Source: Actinoplanes lobatus (GTDB taxonomy: Bacteria > Actinomycetota > Actinomycetes > Mycobacteriales > Micromonosporaceae). Taken from it: DNA of 64,000 nucleotides. Positions 1 to 7,847 of this stretch are shown piece after piece; within the stretch, counting starts at the first letter, position 1, and each line of letters opens with the position of its first letter. Where the stretch lies: assembly GCF_014205215.1 (NCBI RefSeq), contig NZ_JACHNC010000001.1:5514501-5578500 (forward strand). Reading direction: 5' to 3'. The translations under genes and the position numbers were made by a program. Under the pieces are notes generated by a model. That model worked only from the letters and a program-made list of their open reading frames with translations. It ran no database searches and was not told the DNA's origin.

Positions 1-2
1 TG

Positions 3-758
3 CGGTACCTGGTGGAGAAGTTCAGGGAGAGGGCCGCCGTCACCGGGCGGATGTGCGCCGACGTGCTCATCGACTCCGGCATCCCGCAGGGCCGTGGGCT
101 CGGCTCCAGCGCCGCGTGCGCCCGGGCGGCGGTGCTCGCCCTGGCGGACGCCTTCGGCCGCCCGCTCGACGCCGGCGCGGTCTACGACCTCGTGCAGGCG
201 TCGGAGACGGTGGCGCACGGCCGGGCGAGCGGCATCGACGCGCTCGCCACCGGGGCGACGGCCCCGCTGCTCTTCCGCGGCGGCAGCGCCCGGGAGCTGC
301 CGATCACCATGTCCGGGCCGCGGCCCGCCGACGGCGTCTTCGTGGTCGCGGACAGCGGCGCCGGGGGCAGCACCAAGGAGGCGGTGGAGCTGTTGCGGCA
401 CCGGTTCGAACAGGACGAACAGATCAAAGAAGCATTCGTACGCCGGGTGTCGGACCTGACCGTCGCGGCACTGCGCGATCTCGAGGCCGGCCGGCTCACC
501 GGGTTCGGCGCCCACATGACCGAGAACCACCGGCTGCTCCGTGATCTCGGGATCAGCACGGCGCCGATCGACGCGATGGTCGAGGCGGCGCTGGCCGCCG
601 GTGGCCTGGGCGCCAAGATCACCGGCGGTGGGCTGGGCGGCTGCATGATCGCGCTGGCCGGCGACCCGGGCCGGGCGGAAGCGGTCGCGCACGGCATCGA
701 GGCGGCCGGCGCGGTGAGGACCTGGGTCGTACCGGTGGGGAGGGTTCGCCAGTCATGA
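3..758 (+). CDS. mvaK1: Mevalonate kinase, 5' end outside window
   Basis: GHMP-family kinase that phosphorylates mevalonate at O5 with ATP in the cytoplasm. The reading frame is open to the window edge (codons R-Y-L-V-E-K precede any good start), so the N-terminus with GHMP motif 1 is missing; about 251 of the usual 310-340 residues are present. GHMP motif 2 (GLGSSAACARAA) lies near visible residue 30 and motif 3 (AKITGGGLGGCM) near residue 200. Its stop overlaps the decarboxylase start as ATGA, and five more mevalonate genes follow in the same order as I recall for the mevalonate clusters of Streptomyces CL190 and Actinoplanes. The assignment as mevalonate kinase rather than phosphomevalonate kinase rests on motif style and position. 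Confidence 0.93.
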   Translation, partial: RYLVEKFRERAAVTGRMCADVLIDSGIPQGRGLGSSAACARAAVLALADAFGRPLDAGAVYDLVQASETVAHGRASGIDALATGATAPLLFRGGSARELPITMSGPRPADGVFVVADSGAGGSTKEAVELLRHRFEQDEQIKEAFVRRVSDLTVAALRDLEAGRLTGFGAHMTENHRLLRDLGISTAPIDAMVEAALAAGGLGAKITGGGLGGCMIALAGDPGRAEAVAHGIEAAGAVRTWVVPVGRVRQS

Positions 759-1777
759 CCGTTGAAAATCAGTTGAAAGCCGCTGCCGCGACCGCGGTGG
801 CCCATCCGAACATCGCGCTGATCAAGTACTGGGGCAAGAGCGACGAGCGCCTGATGATCCCGTACGTCGACAGCCTGTCGATGACCCTGGACATCCTCCC
901 CACCGTCACCACCGTCCGGCTCGGCCCGGGGGAGCGGACCGATCAGGTCACGCTCGACGGCGCACCGGCCGAGGGCGACTTCCGGCAGCGCGTCGTCACC
1001 TTCCTGGACCTGCTGCGGGCGATGGCCGGGCGCGACGAGCGGGCCGTCGTCGACACCCGCAACGTCGTACCCACCGGGGCCGGGCTCGCCTCCTCGGCGA
1101 GCGGGTTCGCCGCGCTCGCCGTGGCGGGCGCCGCCGCGTACGGTCTCGATCCCGATCCCACCGCTCTCTCCCGGCTGGCACGGCGGGGCTCGGCGTCGGC
1201 CTCCCGGTCGATCTTCGGCGGCTTCGCGATCTGCCACGCCGGTCAGGGTGGCGGTGAGGCCGCCGACCGGAGTGCCTTCGCCGAGCCGGTGCCCGTCACC
1301 GGCCTGGACCCGGCACTGGTGATCGCGCTGGTCAACGCGGGTCCCAAGGCCGTGTCCAGCCGGGAGGCGATGCGGCGTACCGTCGCCACGTCACCGCTCT
1401 ACCAGTCCTGGGCGGCGTCCAGCAAGATCGACCTGGCCGAGATGCGGGGCGCGCTGCACCGCGGCGATCTGGCGGCGGTGGGGGAGATCGCCGAGCGCAA
1501 CGCGCTCGGCATGCACGCCACGATGCTGGCCGCACGCCCCGCGGTGCGATACCTGTCCGCGGACACCGTGACCGTGCTCGACAGCGTCCTGCGACTGCGG
1601 GCGGACGGCGTCGCGGCCTACGCGACCATGGACGCCGGACCGAACGTCAAGGTGCTCTGCCACCGGGCGGACGCCGGCCGGGTGGCCGACGCGGTGCGCG
1701 CCGCCGTACCGGACTGCTCGGTGCTCACCGCCGGTCCGGGGCCGGCCGCCGTGCTGCGGACGGAGGCCGGGCGGTGA
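755..1777 (+). CDS. mvaD: Diphosphomevalonate decarboxylase
   Basis: Converts mevalonate 5-diphosphate to isopentenyl diphosphate with ATP and loss of CO2. The 340-residue protein has the family's N-terminal signature PNIALIKYWGKSD (about residues 18-30), the GHMP phosphate loop PTGAGLASSASGFAALA (about residues 105-121) and the RRGSASASRSIFGGF segment (about residues 144-158), which corresponds to the conserved G-S-A-x-R-S-x-FGG motif. Length is normal for bacterial enzymes. The start overlaps the upstream stop by four bases (ATGA) and the stop overlaps the next GTG start, so translation is probably coupled along the operon. Confidence 0.96.
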   Translation: MTVENQLKAAAATAVAHPNIALIKYWGKSDERLMIPYVDSLSMTLDILPTVTTVRLGPGERTDQVTLDGAPAEGDFRQRVVTFLDLLRAMAGRDERAVVDTRNVVPTGAGLASSASGFAALAVAGAAAYGLDPDPTALSRLARRGSASASRSIFGGFAICHAGQGGGEAADRSAFAEPVPVTGLDPALVIALVNAGPKAVSSREAMRRTVATSPLYQSWAASSKIDLAEMRGALHRGDLAAVGEIAERNALGMHATMLAARPAVRYLSADTVTVLDSVLRLRADGVAAYATMDAGPNVKVLCHRADAGRVADAVRAAVPDCSVLTAGPGPAAVLRTEAGR

Positions 1778-2889
1778 GCGGCCCGCCCCCGGTCCGCTCG
1801 GACGCGCCGGGAAAGCTGTTCGTCGCGGGCGAGTACGCGGTGATGGAACCGGGCCATCCGGCGATCCTGATCGCCGTCGACCGGCAGGTGAGCGTCACCG
1901 TGTCCACACCGGACGGCGCCGACGTCGTGATCGACTCCGATCTGAACCCGGCCGAGACGCGACTGGAGCGGCGCGGTGGCGACCTCGTGGTGGCCGGCGC
2001 GGACACGGGGCAGAAATCCGAAGGGCTCGGCCACGTGCTGTCGGCGATCGGTGTGGTCGGCGAACTGCTGGCCGAACGCGGGTCGCGGATGCCCGCCGTG
2101 CACCTGTCGATCCGCAGCCGCCTGCACCGCGACGGCACCAAGTTCGGCCTGGGTTCGAGCGGCGCGGTCACGGTGGCGGTGGTGACGGCGGTGGCGTCGT
2201 ACTGCGGCGTGGAGCTGTCCCCCGAACAGCGGTACCGGCTGGCGATGCTGGCGACGGCACGGCACGACGCCGGCTCGTCCGGGGGTGACCTGGCCGCCAG
2301 CGTGTGGGGCGGGTGGCTGGCGTACCACGCGCCGGACCGGGCCGTCGTCCTCGACATGGCCGGCCGGCGCGGTGTCGGGGAGATGCTGCGCAGCCCGTGG
2401 CCGGGTTTCTCGGTCCGCCGGCTGGAACCGCCGCGGGGACTGGCCCTGGAGGTGGGCTGGACGGGCCAGCCCGCCAGCACGTTCTCCCTGGCCCAGCGCC
2501 TGGGCTCGGGGCGCTGGCGGGGCAGCGCGGCGCAACGTGGCTTCCTGGCGCGCAGCGACGAGTGCGTACGGGCCGCGATCGGGGCCCTGGACCGGGGTGA
2601 CGACCGGGAGCTGCTGGAGCACATCCGGGGCGCCCGCCGGGTGCTCGCCGAACTGGACGACGAGGTCCGGCTGGGCATCTTCACCCCCCGGCTCACGGCG
2701 CTGTGCGACGCCGCCGACGCCGTCGGTGGAGCGGCCAAACCGTCGGGCGCCGGCGGTGGCGACTGCGGCATCGCCCTGCTGGACGCCACCGCCAAACGGG
2801 AGATCTCACAGCTGCGGAAGGAATGGGTCGCCGCCGGGGTGCTGCCCATGCCGATCCATGTCCAGCCCACGAAGGGAAGCCCAGAATGA
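1774..2889 (+). CDS. mvaK2: Phosphomevalonate kinase
   Basis: Phosphorylates mevalonate 5-phosphate to the diphosphate, the substrate of the neighbouring decarboxylase. The GTG start at 1774 overlaps the previous stop (GTGA). GHMP motif 1 is APGKLFVAGEYAV (about residues 11-23), motif 2 is GLGSSGAVTVAVV (about residues 126-138), and the C-terminal motif SGAGGGDCGIALL (about residues 328-340) closes the fold. At 371 residues it matches the bacterial phosphomevalonate kinase family. It ends in an ATGA overlap with the isomerase gene. Confidence 0.95.
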   Translation: MSGPPPVRSDAPGKLFVAGEYAVMEPGHPAILIAVDRQVSVTVSTPDGADVVIDSDLNPAETRLERRGGDLVVAGADTGQKSEGLGHVLSAIGVVGELLAERGSRMPAVHLSIRSRLHRDGTKFGLGSSGAVTVAVVTAVASYCGVELSPEQRYRLAMLATARHDAGSSGGDLAASVWGGWLAYHAPDRAVVLDMAGRRGVGEMLRSPWPGFSVRRLEPPRGLALEVGWTGQPASTFSLAQRLGSGRWRGSAAQRGFLARSDECVRAAIGALDRGDDRELLEHIRGARRVLAELDDEVRLGIFTPRLTALCDAADAVGGAAKPSGAGGGDCGIALLDATAKREISQLRKEWVAAGVLPMPIHVQPTKGSPE

Positions 2890-3977
2890 TCGCCAACCGG
2901 AAGGACGACCACGTCCGTTTCGCCGCCGAGCAGCAGCGCCGCCCCGACGGGCACAACCAGTTCGACGACGTGTCCTTCGTCCACCACGCGCTGGCCGGCA
3001 TCGACCGTACCGACGTCTCGCTGACCACCCGGTTCGGCGGCATCGAGTGGCCGGTCCCGCTGTACATCAACGCGATGACCGGCGGCAGCGCCAAGACCGG
3101 CCTCATCAACCGGGATCTCGCGATCGCCGCCCAGGAGACCGGGGTGCCCATCGCCACCGGGTCGATGAGCGCGTACTTCGCCGACGACGCGGTGGCGGAC
3201 ACGTTCAGCGTGATGCGCCGGGAGAACCCGAAGGGGTTCATCATCGCGAACGTCAACGCCAACGCCACCGTCGACAGGGCGCGCCGGGCGATCGACCTGA
3301 TGGAGGCCGACGCACTCCAGATCCACCTGAACTCCATCCAGGAGACGGTGATGCCGGAGGGCGACCGCGCGTTCTCGTCGTGGGGGCCGCAGATCGGGAG
3401 GATCGTGGCCGGCGCCGGCGTACCGGTGATCGTCAAGGAGGTCGGCTTCGGGCTCAGCCGCGAGACCCTGGACCGGTTGCGGGATCTCGGCGTGACGGTG
3501 GCCGACGTCGCGGGCAGCGGCGGCACGAACTTCGCGCGGATCGAGAACGACCGGCGGGACCGGGCCGACTACTCCTTCCTCAACGGGTGGGGACAGTCCA
3601 CCCCCGCCTGCCTGCTGGACGCCCAGGGCGCCGGCATCCCGGTGCTCGGCTCGGGCGGGGTACGCCACCCGCTCGACGTGGTACGCGCCCTGGCGCTCGG
3701 CGCCTCCGCCGTCGGAGCGTCCGGCCTGTTCCTCACCACCGTGCTCGACGGCGGCCCGCCCGCCCTGATCGCGCTGATCTCCGGATGGCTCGATCAGCTG
3801 AGATCCCTGATGACCGCGCTGGGCGCGCGGAACCCGGCGGAACTGACCCGGTGCGATGTGCTGATCAGCGACGGCCTGCGCGACTTCTGCGCCGACCGGG
3901 ACATCGACATCCGCCGGCTCGCTACACGCTCCCGGTCGCACCGTGGCGACTCGGAGCCGATCGGAGGTACGCGATGA
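2886..3977 (+). CDS. fni: Type 2 isopentenyl-diphosphate delta-isomerase
   Basis: FMN-dependent isomerase interconverting IPP and DMAPP. The ATG at 2886 overlaps the phosphomevalonate kinase stop and is preferred over upstream in-frame starts that lie inside that gene; it gives 363 residues. Typical type 2 features are the N-terminal RKDDHVRFA segment (about residues 5-13), INAMTGGS (about residues 60-67), the TGSMSAY and ANVNAN segments, HLNSIQE (about residues 143-149), and VADVAGSGGTNF (about residues 207-218) with the glycine-rich GSGGVR phosphate-binding loop further on. No type 1 (Nudix) features are present. It supplies the DMAPP needed to prime the polyprenyl synthase at 27.9 kb. Confidence 0.96.
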   Translation: MIANRKDDHVRFAAEQQRRPDGHNQFDDVSFVHHALAGIDRTDVSLTTRFGGIEWPVPLYINAMTGGSAKTGLINRDLAIAAQETGVPIATGSMSAYFADDAVADTFSVMRRENPKGFIIANVNANATVDRARRAIDLMEADALQIHLNSIQETVMPEGDRAFSSWGPQIGRIVAGAGVPVIVKEVGFGLSRETLDRLRDLGVTVADVAGSGGTNFARIENDRRDRADYSFLNGWGQSTPACLLDAQGAGIPVLGSGGVRHPLDVVRALALGASAVGASGLFLTTVLDGGPPALIALISGWLDQLRSLMTALGARNPAELTRCDVLISDGLRDFCADRDIDIRRLATRSRSHRGDSEPIGGTR

Positions 3978-5035
3978 GCGACACGACATTGACCGCCAGT
4001 GTTCCCCTGCGGTGGGTGGGCCCGCTGCGCATCACCGGGAACGTGGGAGACATCGAGACGGAGGTCCCGCTCGCCACCTACGAGTCGCCGCTGTGGCCCT
4101 CGGTCGGCCGGGGCGCGAAGATCTCCCGGCTGGTCGGGCCGGGCATCGTCACCACCCTCGTCGACGAGCGCATGACCCGTTCGGTGCTGGTCCGGGCGGA
4201 GGACGCGCAGACCGCCTACCTGGCGGCGCTGGAGGTCGACGCCCGGCTCGACGAGCTGCGGGAGATCGTGCGCACCTGCGGCCGGTTCGTCGAGCTGATC
4301 GGCTTCCACCACGAGATCACCGCGCACCTGCTGTATCTCCGCTTCGACTTCACCACCGGCGACGCGTCCGGGCACAACATGGCGACGCTGGCCGCCGACG
4401 CGCTCCTCGCGCACATCCTCAAGACGATTCCGGGGATTTCGTACGGATCGATCTCGGGAAACTACTGCACCGACAAGAAGGCGACCGCGGTCAACGGCAT
4501 CCTCGGCCGCGGCAAGAACGTCATCACCGAACTGACGATCCCGCGCGACATCGTCCGCGACAACCTGCACACGACGGCCGCCGCGATCGCCGAGCTCAAC
4601 GTGCAGAAGAACCTGATCGGCACGCTGCTCGCCGGTGGTATCCGCTCGGCCAACGCGCACTACGCGAACATGCTGCTCGGGATCTATCTGGCGACCGGGC
4701 AGGACGCCGCCAACATCATCGAGGGCTCGCAGGGCGTGACGGTGGCCGAGGACCGGGACGGCGACCTCTACTTCTCCTGCACCCTGCCGAACCTGATCCT
4801 CGGCACCGTCGGCAACGGCAAGGGACTCGACTTCGTCGAGGAGAACCTGGCCCGGCTGGGCTGCCGGGAGGCGCGCGAGCCCGGTGAGAACGCCCGCCGG
4901 CTCGCGGTGATCACCGCGGCCACCGTGCTGTGCGGGGAACTGTCCCTGCTCGCGGCGCAGACCAACCCGGGTGAGCTGATGCAGGCGCACGTCCGGTTGG
5001 AGCGCGACACCAAGACCGCCAAGATCGGAGAGTAG
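3974..5035 (+). CDS. mvaA: HMG-CoA reductase, class I-like soluble form
   Basis: NAD(P)H-dependent reduction of HMG-CoA to mevalonate. Start at 3974 overlaps the isomerase stop (ATGA); the product is 353 residues, the bare catalytic domain without membrane segments. It carries SGNYCTDKKATAVNG with the catalytic lysine (about residues 159-173), GRGKNV, the catalytic aspartate segment TGQDAANIIEGS (about residues 237-248), the GTVGNGKGLDF region and a C-terminal histidine (QAHVRLERD) in the place of the catalytic His. This pattern resembles the eukaryote-like class I enzymes found in actinomycete terpenoid clusters rather than the class II degradative type. Two bases separate it from HMG-CoA synthase. 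Confidence 0.96.
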   Translation: MSDTTLTASVPLRWVGPLRITGNVGDIETEVPLATYESPLWPSVGRGAKISRLVGPGIVTTLVDERMTRSVLVRAEDAQTAYLAALEVDARLDELREIVRTCGRFVELIGFHHEITAHLLYLRFDFTTGDASGHNMATLAADALLAHILKTIPGISYGSISGNYCTDKKATAVNGILGRGKNVITELTIPRDIVRDNLHTTAAAIAELNVQKNLIGTLLAGGIRSANAHYANMLLGIYLATGQDAANIIEGSQGVTVAEDRDGDLYFSCTLPNLILGTVGNGKGLDFVEENLARLGCREAREPGENARRLAVITAATVLCGELSLLAAQTNPGELMQAHVRLERDTKTAKIGE

Positions 5036-5037
5036 CG

Positions 5038-6213
5038 ATGTCCGCGGATTTCGCCATCGGCCTGCACGACTTCTCGGCAGCGACCGGCCAGTACGTTCTG
5101 ACGCACGAGACGCTGGCCGCCGAGAACGGCGCCGACGTCGCCAAGTACCACAAGGGCATCGGCCAGCGGTCGATGAGCGTGCCCGCCGTCGACGAGGACA
5201 TCGTGACGATGGCGGCCGCGGCGGCCGCGCCCGTCGTCGCCCGGCACGGCGCCGACCAGATCCGGACGGTCCTGTTCGCCACGGAGTCGTCCATCGACCA
5301 GGCGAAGGCCGCCGGCATCTATGTCCACTCGCTGCTGGGCCTGCCGGCCGGCGCCCGGGTCGTCGAGCTCAAGCAGGCCTGCTACAGCGGCACCGCCGCG
5401 CTCCAGTTCGCGCTCGGACTGGTCCACCGGGACCGTTCCGAGCAGGTCCTGGTGATCGCCAGTGACGTCTCGAAGTACGAGCGGGGCACGCCCGGCGAGG
5501 CCACCCAGGGGGCCGCCGCGGTGGCCATGCTGGTCAGCGCGGAGCCCGCGCTGATGCGGATCGAGAACCCCTCGGGCATGTTCACCGCCGACATCATGGA
5601 CTTCTGGCGCCCGAACTACCGCACCACCGCCCTGGTCGACGGGCAGGAGTCCATCTCCGCCTACCTCCAGGCGGTGGAGGGCGCGTGGAAGGACTACACC
5701 GAGCGAGGGGGCCGCTCGCTCGACGAGTTCACCGCGTTCTGCTACCACCAGCCGTTCACGAAGATGGCCTACAAGGCACACCGGCACCTGCTCGACCACT
5801 GCGGGTACGACGTCGACGACGGCGAGATCACCCGGGCCATCGGCCAGACGACCGGCTACAACGCCGTCATCGGCAACAGCTACACCGCGTCGGTGTACCT
5901 CGCGCTCGCCTCGCTGCTCGACAACGCCGACGACCTGACCGACCGGACCGTCGGTTTCCTCAGCTACGGCTCCGGCAGCGTCGCCGAGTTCTTCGCCGGC
6001 ACGGTGGTGCCGGGGTACCGCTCACACCTGCGTACCGACATGCACCGGGAGGCGATCGACCGGCGGCAGGAGATCGGCTACGCCAAGTACCGGGAGATCC
6101 ATGACCATTCCTTCCCGGTCGACGGCGGGAACCACCCCGTGCCGAGGGAGACCACCGGCCCCTACCGCCTGGCCGGGATCGCCGGCCACAAGCGCCTCTA
6201 CGAGCAGCGGTGA
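5038..6213 (+). CDS. mvaS: HMG-CoA synthase
   Basis: Condenses acetyl-CoA with acetoacetyl-CoA to HMG-CoA. Thiolase-fold protein of 391 residues. The expected catalytic triad is visible: Glu in ATESSIDQAKAAG (about residues 81-93), Cys in ELKQACYSGTAAL (about residues 111-123) and His in CYHQPFTKMAYKAH (about residues 237-250). It is the last gene of the six-gene mevalonate operon and converges on the HxlR gene 13 bp downstream. Its acetoacetyl-CoA substrate is probably provided by the NphT7-like gene at 6.7 kb. Confidence 0.96.
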   Translation: MSADFAIGLHDFSAATGQYVLTHETLAAENGADVAKYHKGIGQRSMSVPAVDEDIVTMAAAAAAPVVARHGADQIRTVLFATESSIDQAKAAGIYVHSLLGLPAGARVVELKQACYSGTAALQFALGLVHRDRSEQVLVIASDVSKYERGTPGEATQGAAAVAMLVSAEPALMRIENPSGMFTADIMDFWRPNYRTTALVDGQESISAYLQAVEGAWKDYTERGGRSLDEFTAFCYHQPFTKMAYKAHRHLLDHCGYDVDDGEITRAIGQTTGYNAVIGNSYTASVYLALASLLDNADDLTDRTVGFLSYGSGSVAEFFAGTVVPGYRSHLRTDMHREAIDRRQEIGYAKYREIHDHSFPVDGGNHPVPRETTGPYRLAGIAGHKRLYEQR

Positions 6214-6226
6214 CCGGGCGCCTTCG

Positions 6227-6583
6227 TCAGGAGCGGGCGGGCGCCTGCTCCGGCTGATCGATGAAGTGGTCGTGGGCCCAGCGGTCGAGCTCCTGCAACG
6301 CCGGCCGCAGCGCCGCGCCTTTGGCGGTCAACCGGTACTGAACGCCGAGCGGCGGGCCCTCCAGCACCTCACGCACCACCAGGCCGGACTCCGTCAACTC
6401 GGCGAGCCGGGCGGCCAGCATGCGCTCGCCGATGCCGGGAACCGCCTGGCGAAGCTGCCCGAACCGGGCGGGGCCGCCGAGCAGGATCGCCAGGATCAAG
6501 CCGTTCCACCGCTTGCCGAGCACGGCGAAGACCTGCGTCAGGGCGTCGCTGACGCTCTCGCACTCGTCATGACCGGCATCCAC
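6227..6583 (-). CDS. HxlR-family winged-helix regulator
   Basis: Small 118-residue transcription factor of the HxlR/MarR-like family. It has the family's N-terminal Cys (residue 8, in DECESVSDAL), followed by VLGKRWNGLILAILLGGPARFGQL, the ERMLAARLAELTESGLV recognition-helix region and the wing VQYRLTAKGAAL. Several family members sense quinones, aldehydes or electrophiles through such a cysteine (YodB and HypR are examples), which would suit a quinone or aldehyde pathway; that link is inference. It is transcribed divergently from the NphT7-like gene (73 bp between starts). A TAGT/ACTA-type inverted repeat in front of doxX at 15.14 kb is a candidate target. Confidence 0.9.
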   Translation of the reverse strand: MDAGHDECESVSDALTQVFAVLGKRWNGLILAILLGGPARFGQLRQAVPGIGERMLAARLAELTESGLVVREVLEGPPLGVQYRLTAKGAALRPALQELDRWAHDHFIDQPEQAPARS

Positions 6584-6656
6584 CCGCCCAGGTTACCCCG
6601 GTGGCGCCGTTGCACCCGAGGACCCGGACACCGTACGACCGCGACAAGGGGGAGAC

Positions 6657-7700
6657 ATGGGAATCCTGTCGGCAGAGCACATGACGCCCCGGCACGGCAC
6701 GACCGTCCGGCTGCCGGGCCGGGTATCGATCGGGATCCTGGCGACCGGCTCCTACCTGCCGGAGACCGAGATCGGCAACGACGAGGTCGCCGGACCGGCC
6801 GGAGTGGACGCCGCGTGGATCAGCGAACGGACCGGCATCCTCAGCCGCCGCCGGGCCGCACCCGACCAGGCGACGTCCGACCTGGCGATCGCCGCGGCCC
6901 GCCGGGCGCTGGAGGAGGCGGCGGTGCGTGCCGGGGACCTCCAGCTGATCATCGTCGCCACCTCGACGCCGGACTACCCCCAGCCGTCGACCGCCTCGCT
7001 GGTGCAGGGCGCGCTCGGCGCCACCGGTGCCGCCGCCTTCGACATCAACGCCGTGTGCAGCGGGTTCGTCTTCGCGCTCTCGGTGGCGCAGCGCTTCCTG
7101 GCACAGACCGCCGGCGGCCGGGCCCTGGTGATCGGTGCGGACGTCTACTCGCGCATCCTCAACCGCACCGACCGGCGTACCAGCACACTCTTCGGCGACG
7201 GGGCCGGAGCCGTGGTCCTCGGCGACGTCCCGCCGGAGCGGGGCATGGTGGCCGACCAGCTGGCCAGCTTCGGCGAGTACGCGGATCTCATCCGGGTGCC
7301 CGGCGGCGGCAGCCGTACCCCGCTGACCACCGAGGCCCTCGCCGCCGGCCTCCAGCACTTCACCATGCAGGGCCGGGCGGTGCGCGAGTTCGTCGAGAAC
7401 CACCTGCCGCCCGCGGTCGCCGGGTTCCTCAAGGACGCGGGGCTGTCCCCGGACGACATCGATCACGTCGTCCCGCACCAGGCCAACGGGCGGATGCTCG
7501 ACAGCCTGCTGCCGCACCTGGACCTGCCACGGGCGGTGCTGCACCGCACCGTCGAGCGCTACGGCAACACCGGCGCCGCCTCGATCCCCATCACGCTCGA
7601 CCACGCCAACCGGTCCGGCCGGCTGCGAGCCGGTGACGTGGTGCTGCTCGCCGGCTTCGGTGGCGGAATGGCGACCGGGATCAGCGTCCTGCATTGGTGA
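6657..7700 (+). CDS. nphT7: NphT7-like acetoacetyl-CoA synthase (KAS III fold)
   Basis: Ketoacyl synthase III-type protein of 347 residues with active-site Cys in NAVCSGFVFAL (about residues 128-138), His in VPHQANGRML (about residues 276-285) and Asn in YGNTGAASIPIT (about residues 302-313). The segments around NDEVAGPAGVD, DQATSDLA, ATSTPDYPQP and FGDGAGAVVLG are, from memory, close to NphT7 of Streptomyces CL190. That enzyme makes acetoacetyl-CoA irreversibly from acetyl-CoA and malonyl-CoA and sits in a mevalonate cluster. The position beside HMG-CoA synthase supports the same role here. A GGGGGAG Shine-Dalgarno precedes the ATG. FabH-type priming of a fatty acid is the main alternative. 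Confidence 0.87.
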   Translation: MGILSAEHMTPRHGTTVRLPGRVSIGILATGSYLPETEIGNDEVAGPAGVDAAWISERTGILSRRRAAPDQATSDLAIAAARRALEEAAVRAGDLQLIIVATSTPDYPQPSTASLVQGALGATGAAAFDINAVCSGFVFALSVAQRFLAQTAGGRALVIGADVYSRILNRTDRRTSTLFGDGAGAVVLGDVPPERGMVADQLASFGEYADLIRVPGGGSRTPLTTEALAAGLQHFTMQGRAVREFVENHLPPAVAGFLKDAGLSPDDIDHVVPHQANGRMLDSLLPHLDLPRAVLHRTVERYGNTGAASIPITLDHANRSGRLRAGDVVLLAGFGGGMATGISVLHW

Positions 7701-7718
7701 GGACAAGCGATTCCCATT

Positions 7719-7728
7719 CTTTCGAAAG
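7719..7728. promoter_or_regulatory. Palindrome CTTTCGAAAG upstream of the cyclitol operon
   Basis: A perfect 10-bp palindrome lies in the 147-bp gap between the NphT7-like gene and the sugar phosphate cyclase. The TTTCGAAA core recurs at 27506-27513 in the divergent control region of the other two biosynthetic operons. In DNA this GC-rich such an AT-biased 8-mer is expected well under once per window, so it is a candidate shared operator. The rest of the gap is an AT-richer leader ending in GGGAGAGG just before the ATG at 7848. Confidence 0.45.
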
Positions 7729-7847
7729 GCCGGGAAACGGTACGGCCACCCGAACCGATCCCCGAACAGAATAGACGGTGATCTTGTTGGGCCAGCAATG
7801 CGAACCGAGACTCGGAGCATCACCACGGGGCATATACGGGAGAGGCG

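Noticed and set aside
2285..3973. A long in-frame extension upstream of HMG-CoA reductase
   Set aside because: It runs through the phosphomevalonate kinase and isomerase genes in another frame; the ATGA start at 3974 gives the normal 353-residue enzyme.
1725..3989. Large minus-strand open frames opposite the mevalonate genes
   Set aside because: Compositional shadows of the coding strand with no recognisable motifs.
6101..7636. Plus-strand open frame covering the HxlR gene and the NphT7-like gene
   Set aside because: It is in the wrong frame for both; the HxlR protein on the minus strand and the KAS III protein have full family motifs.
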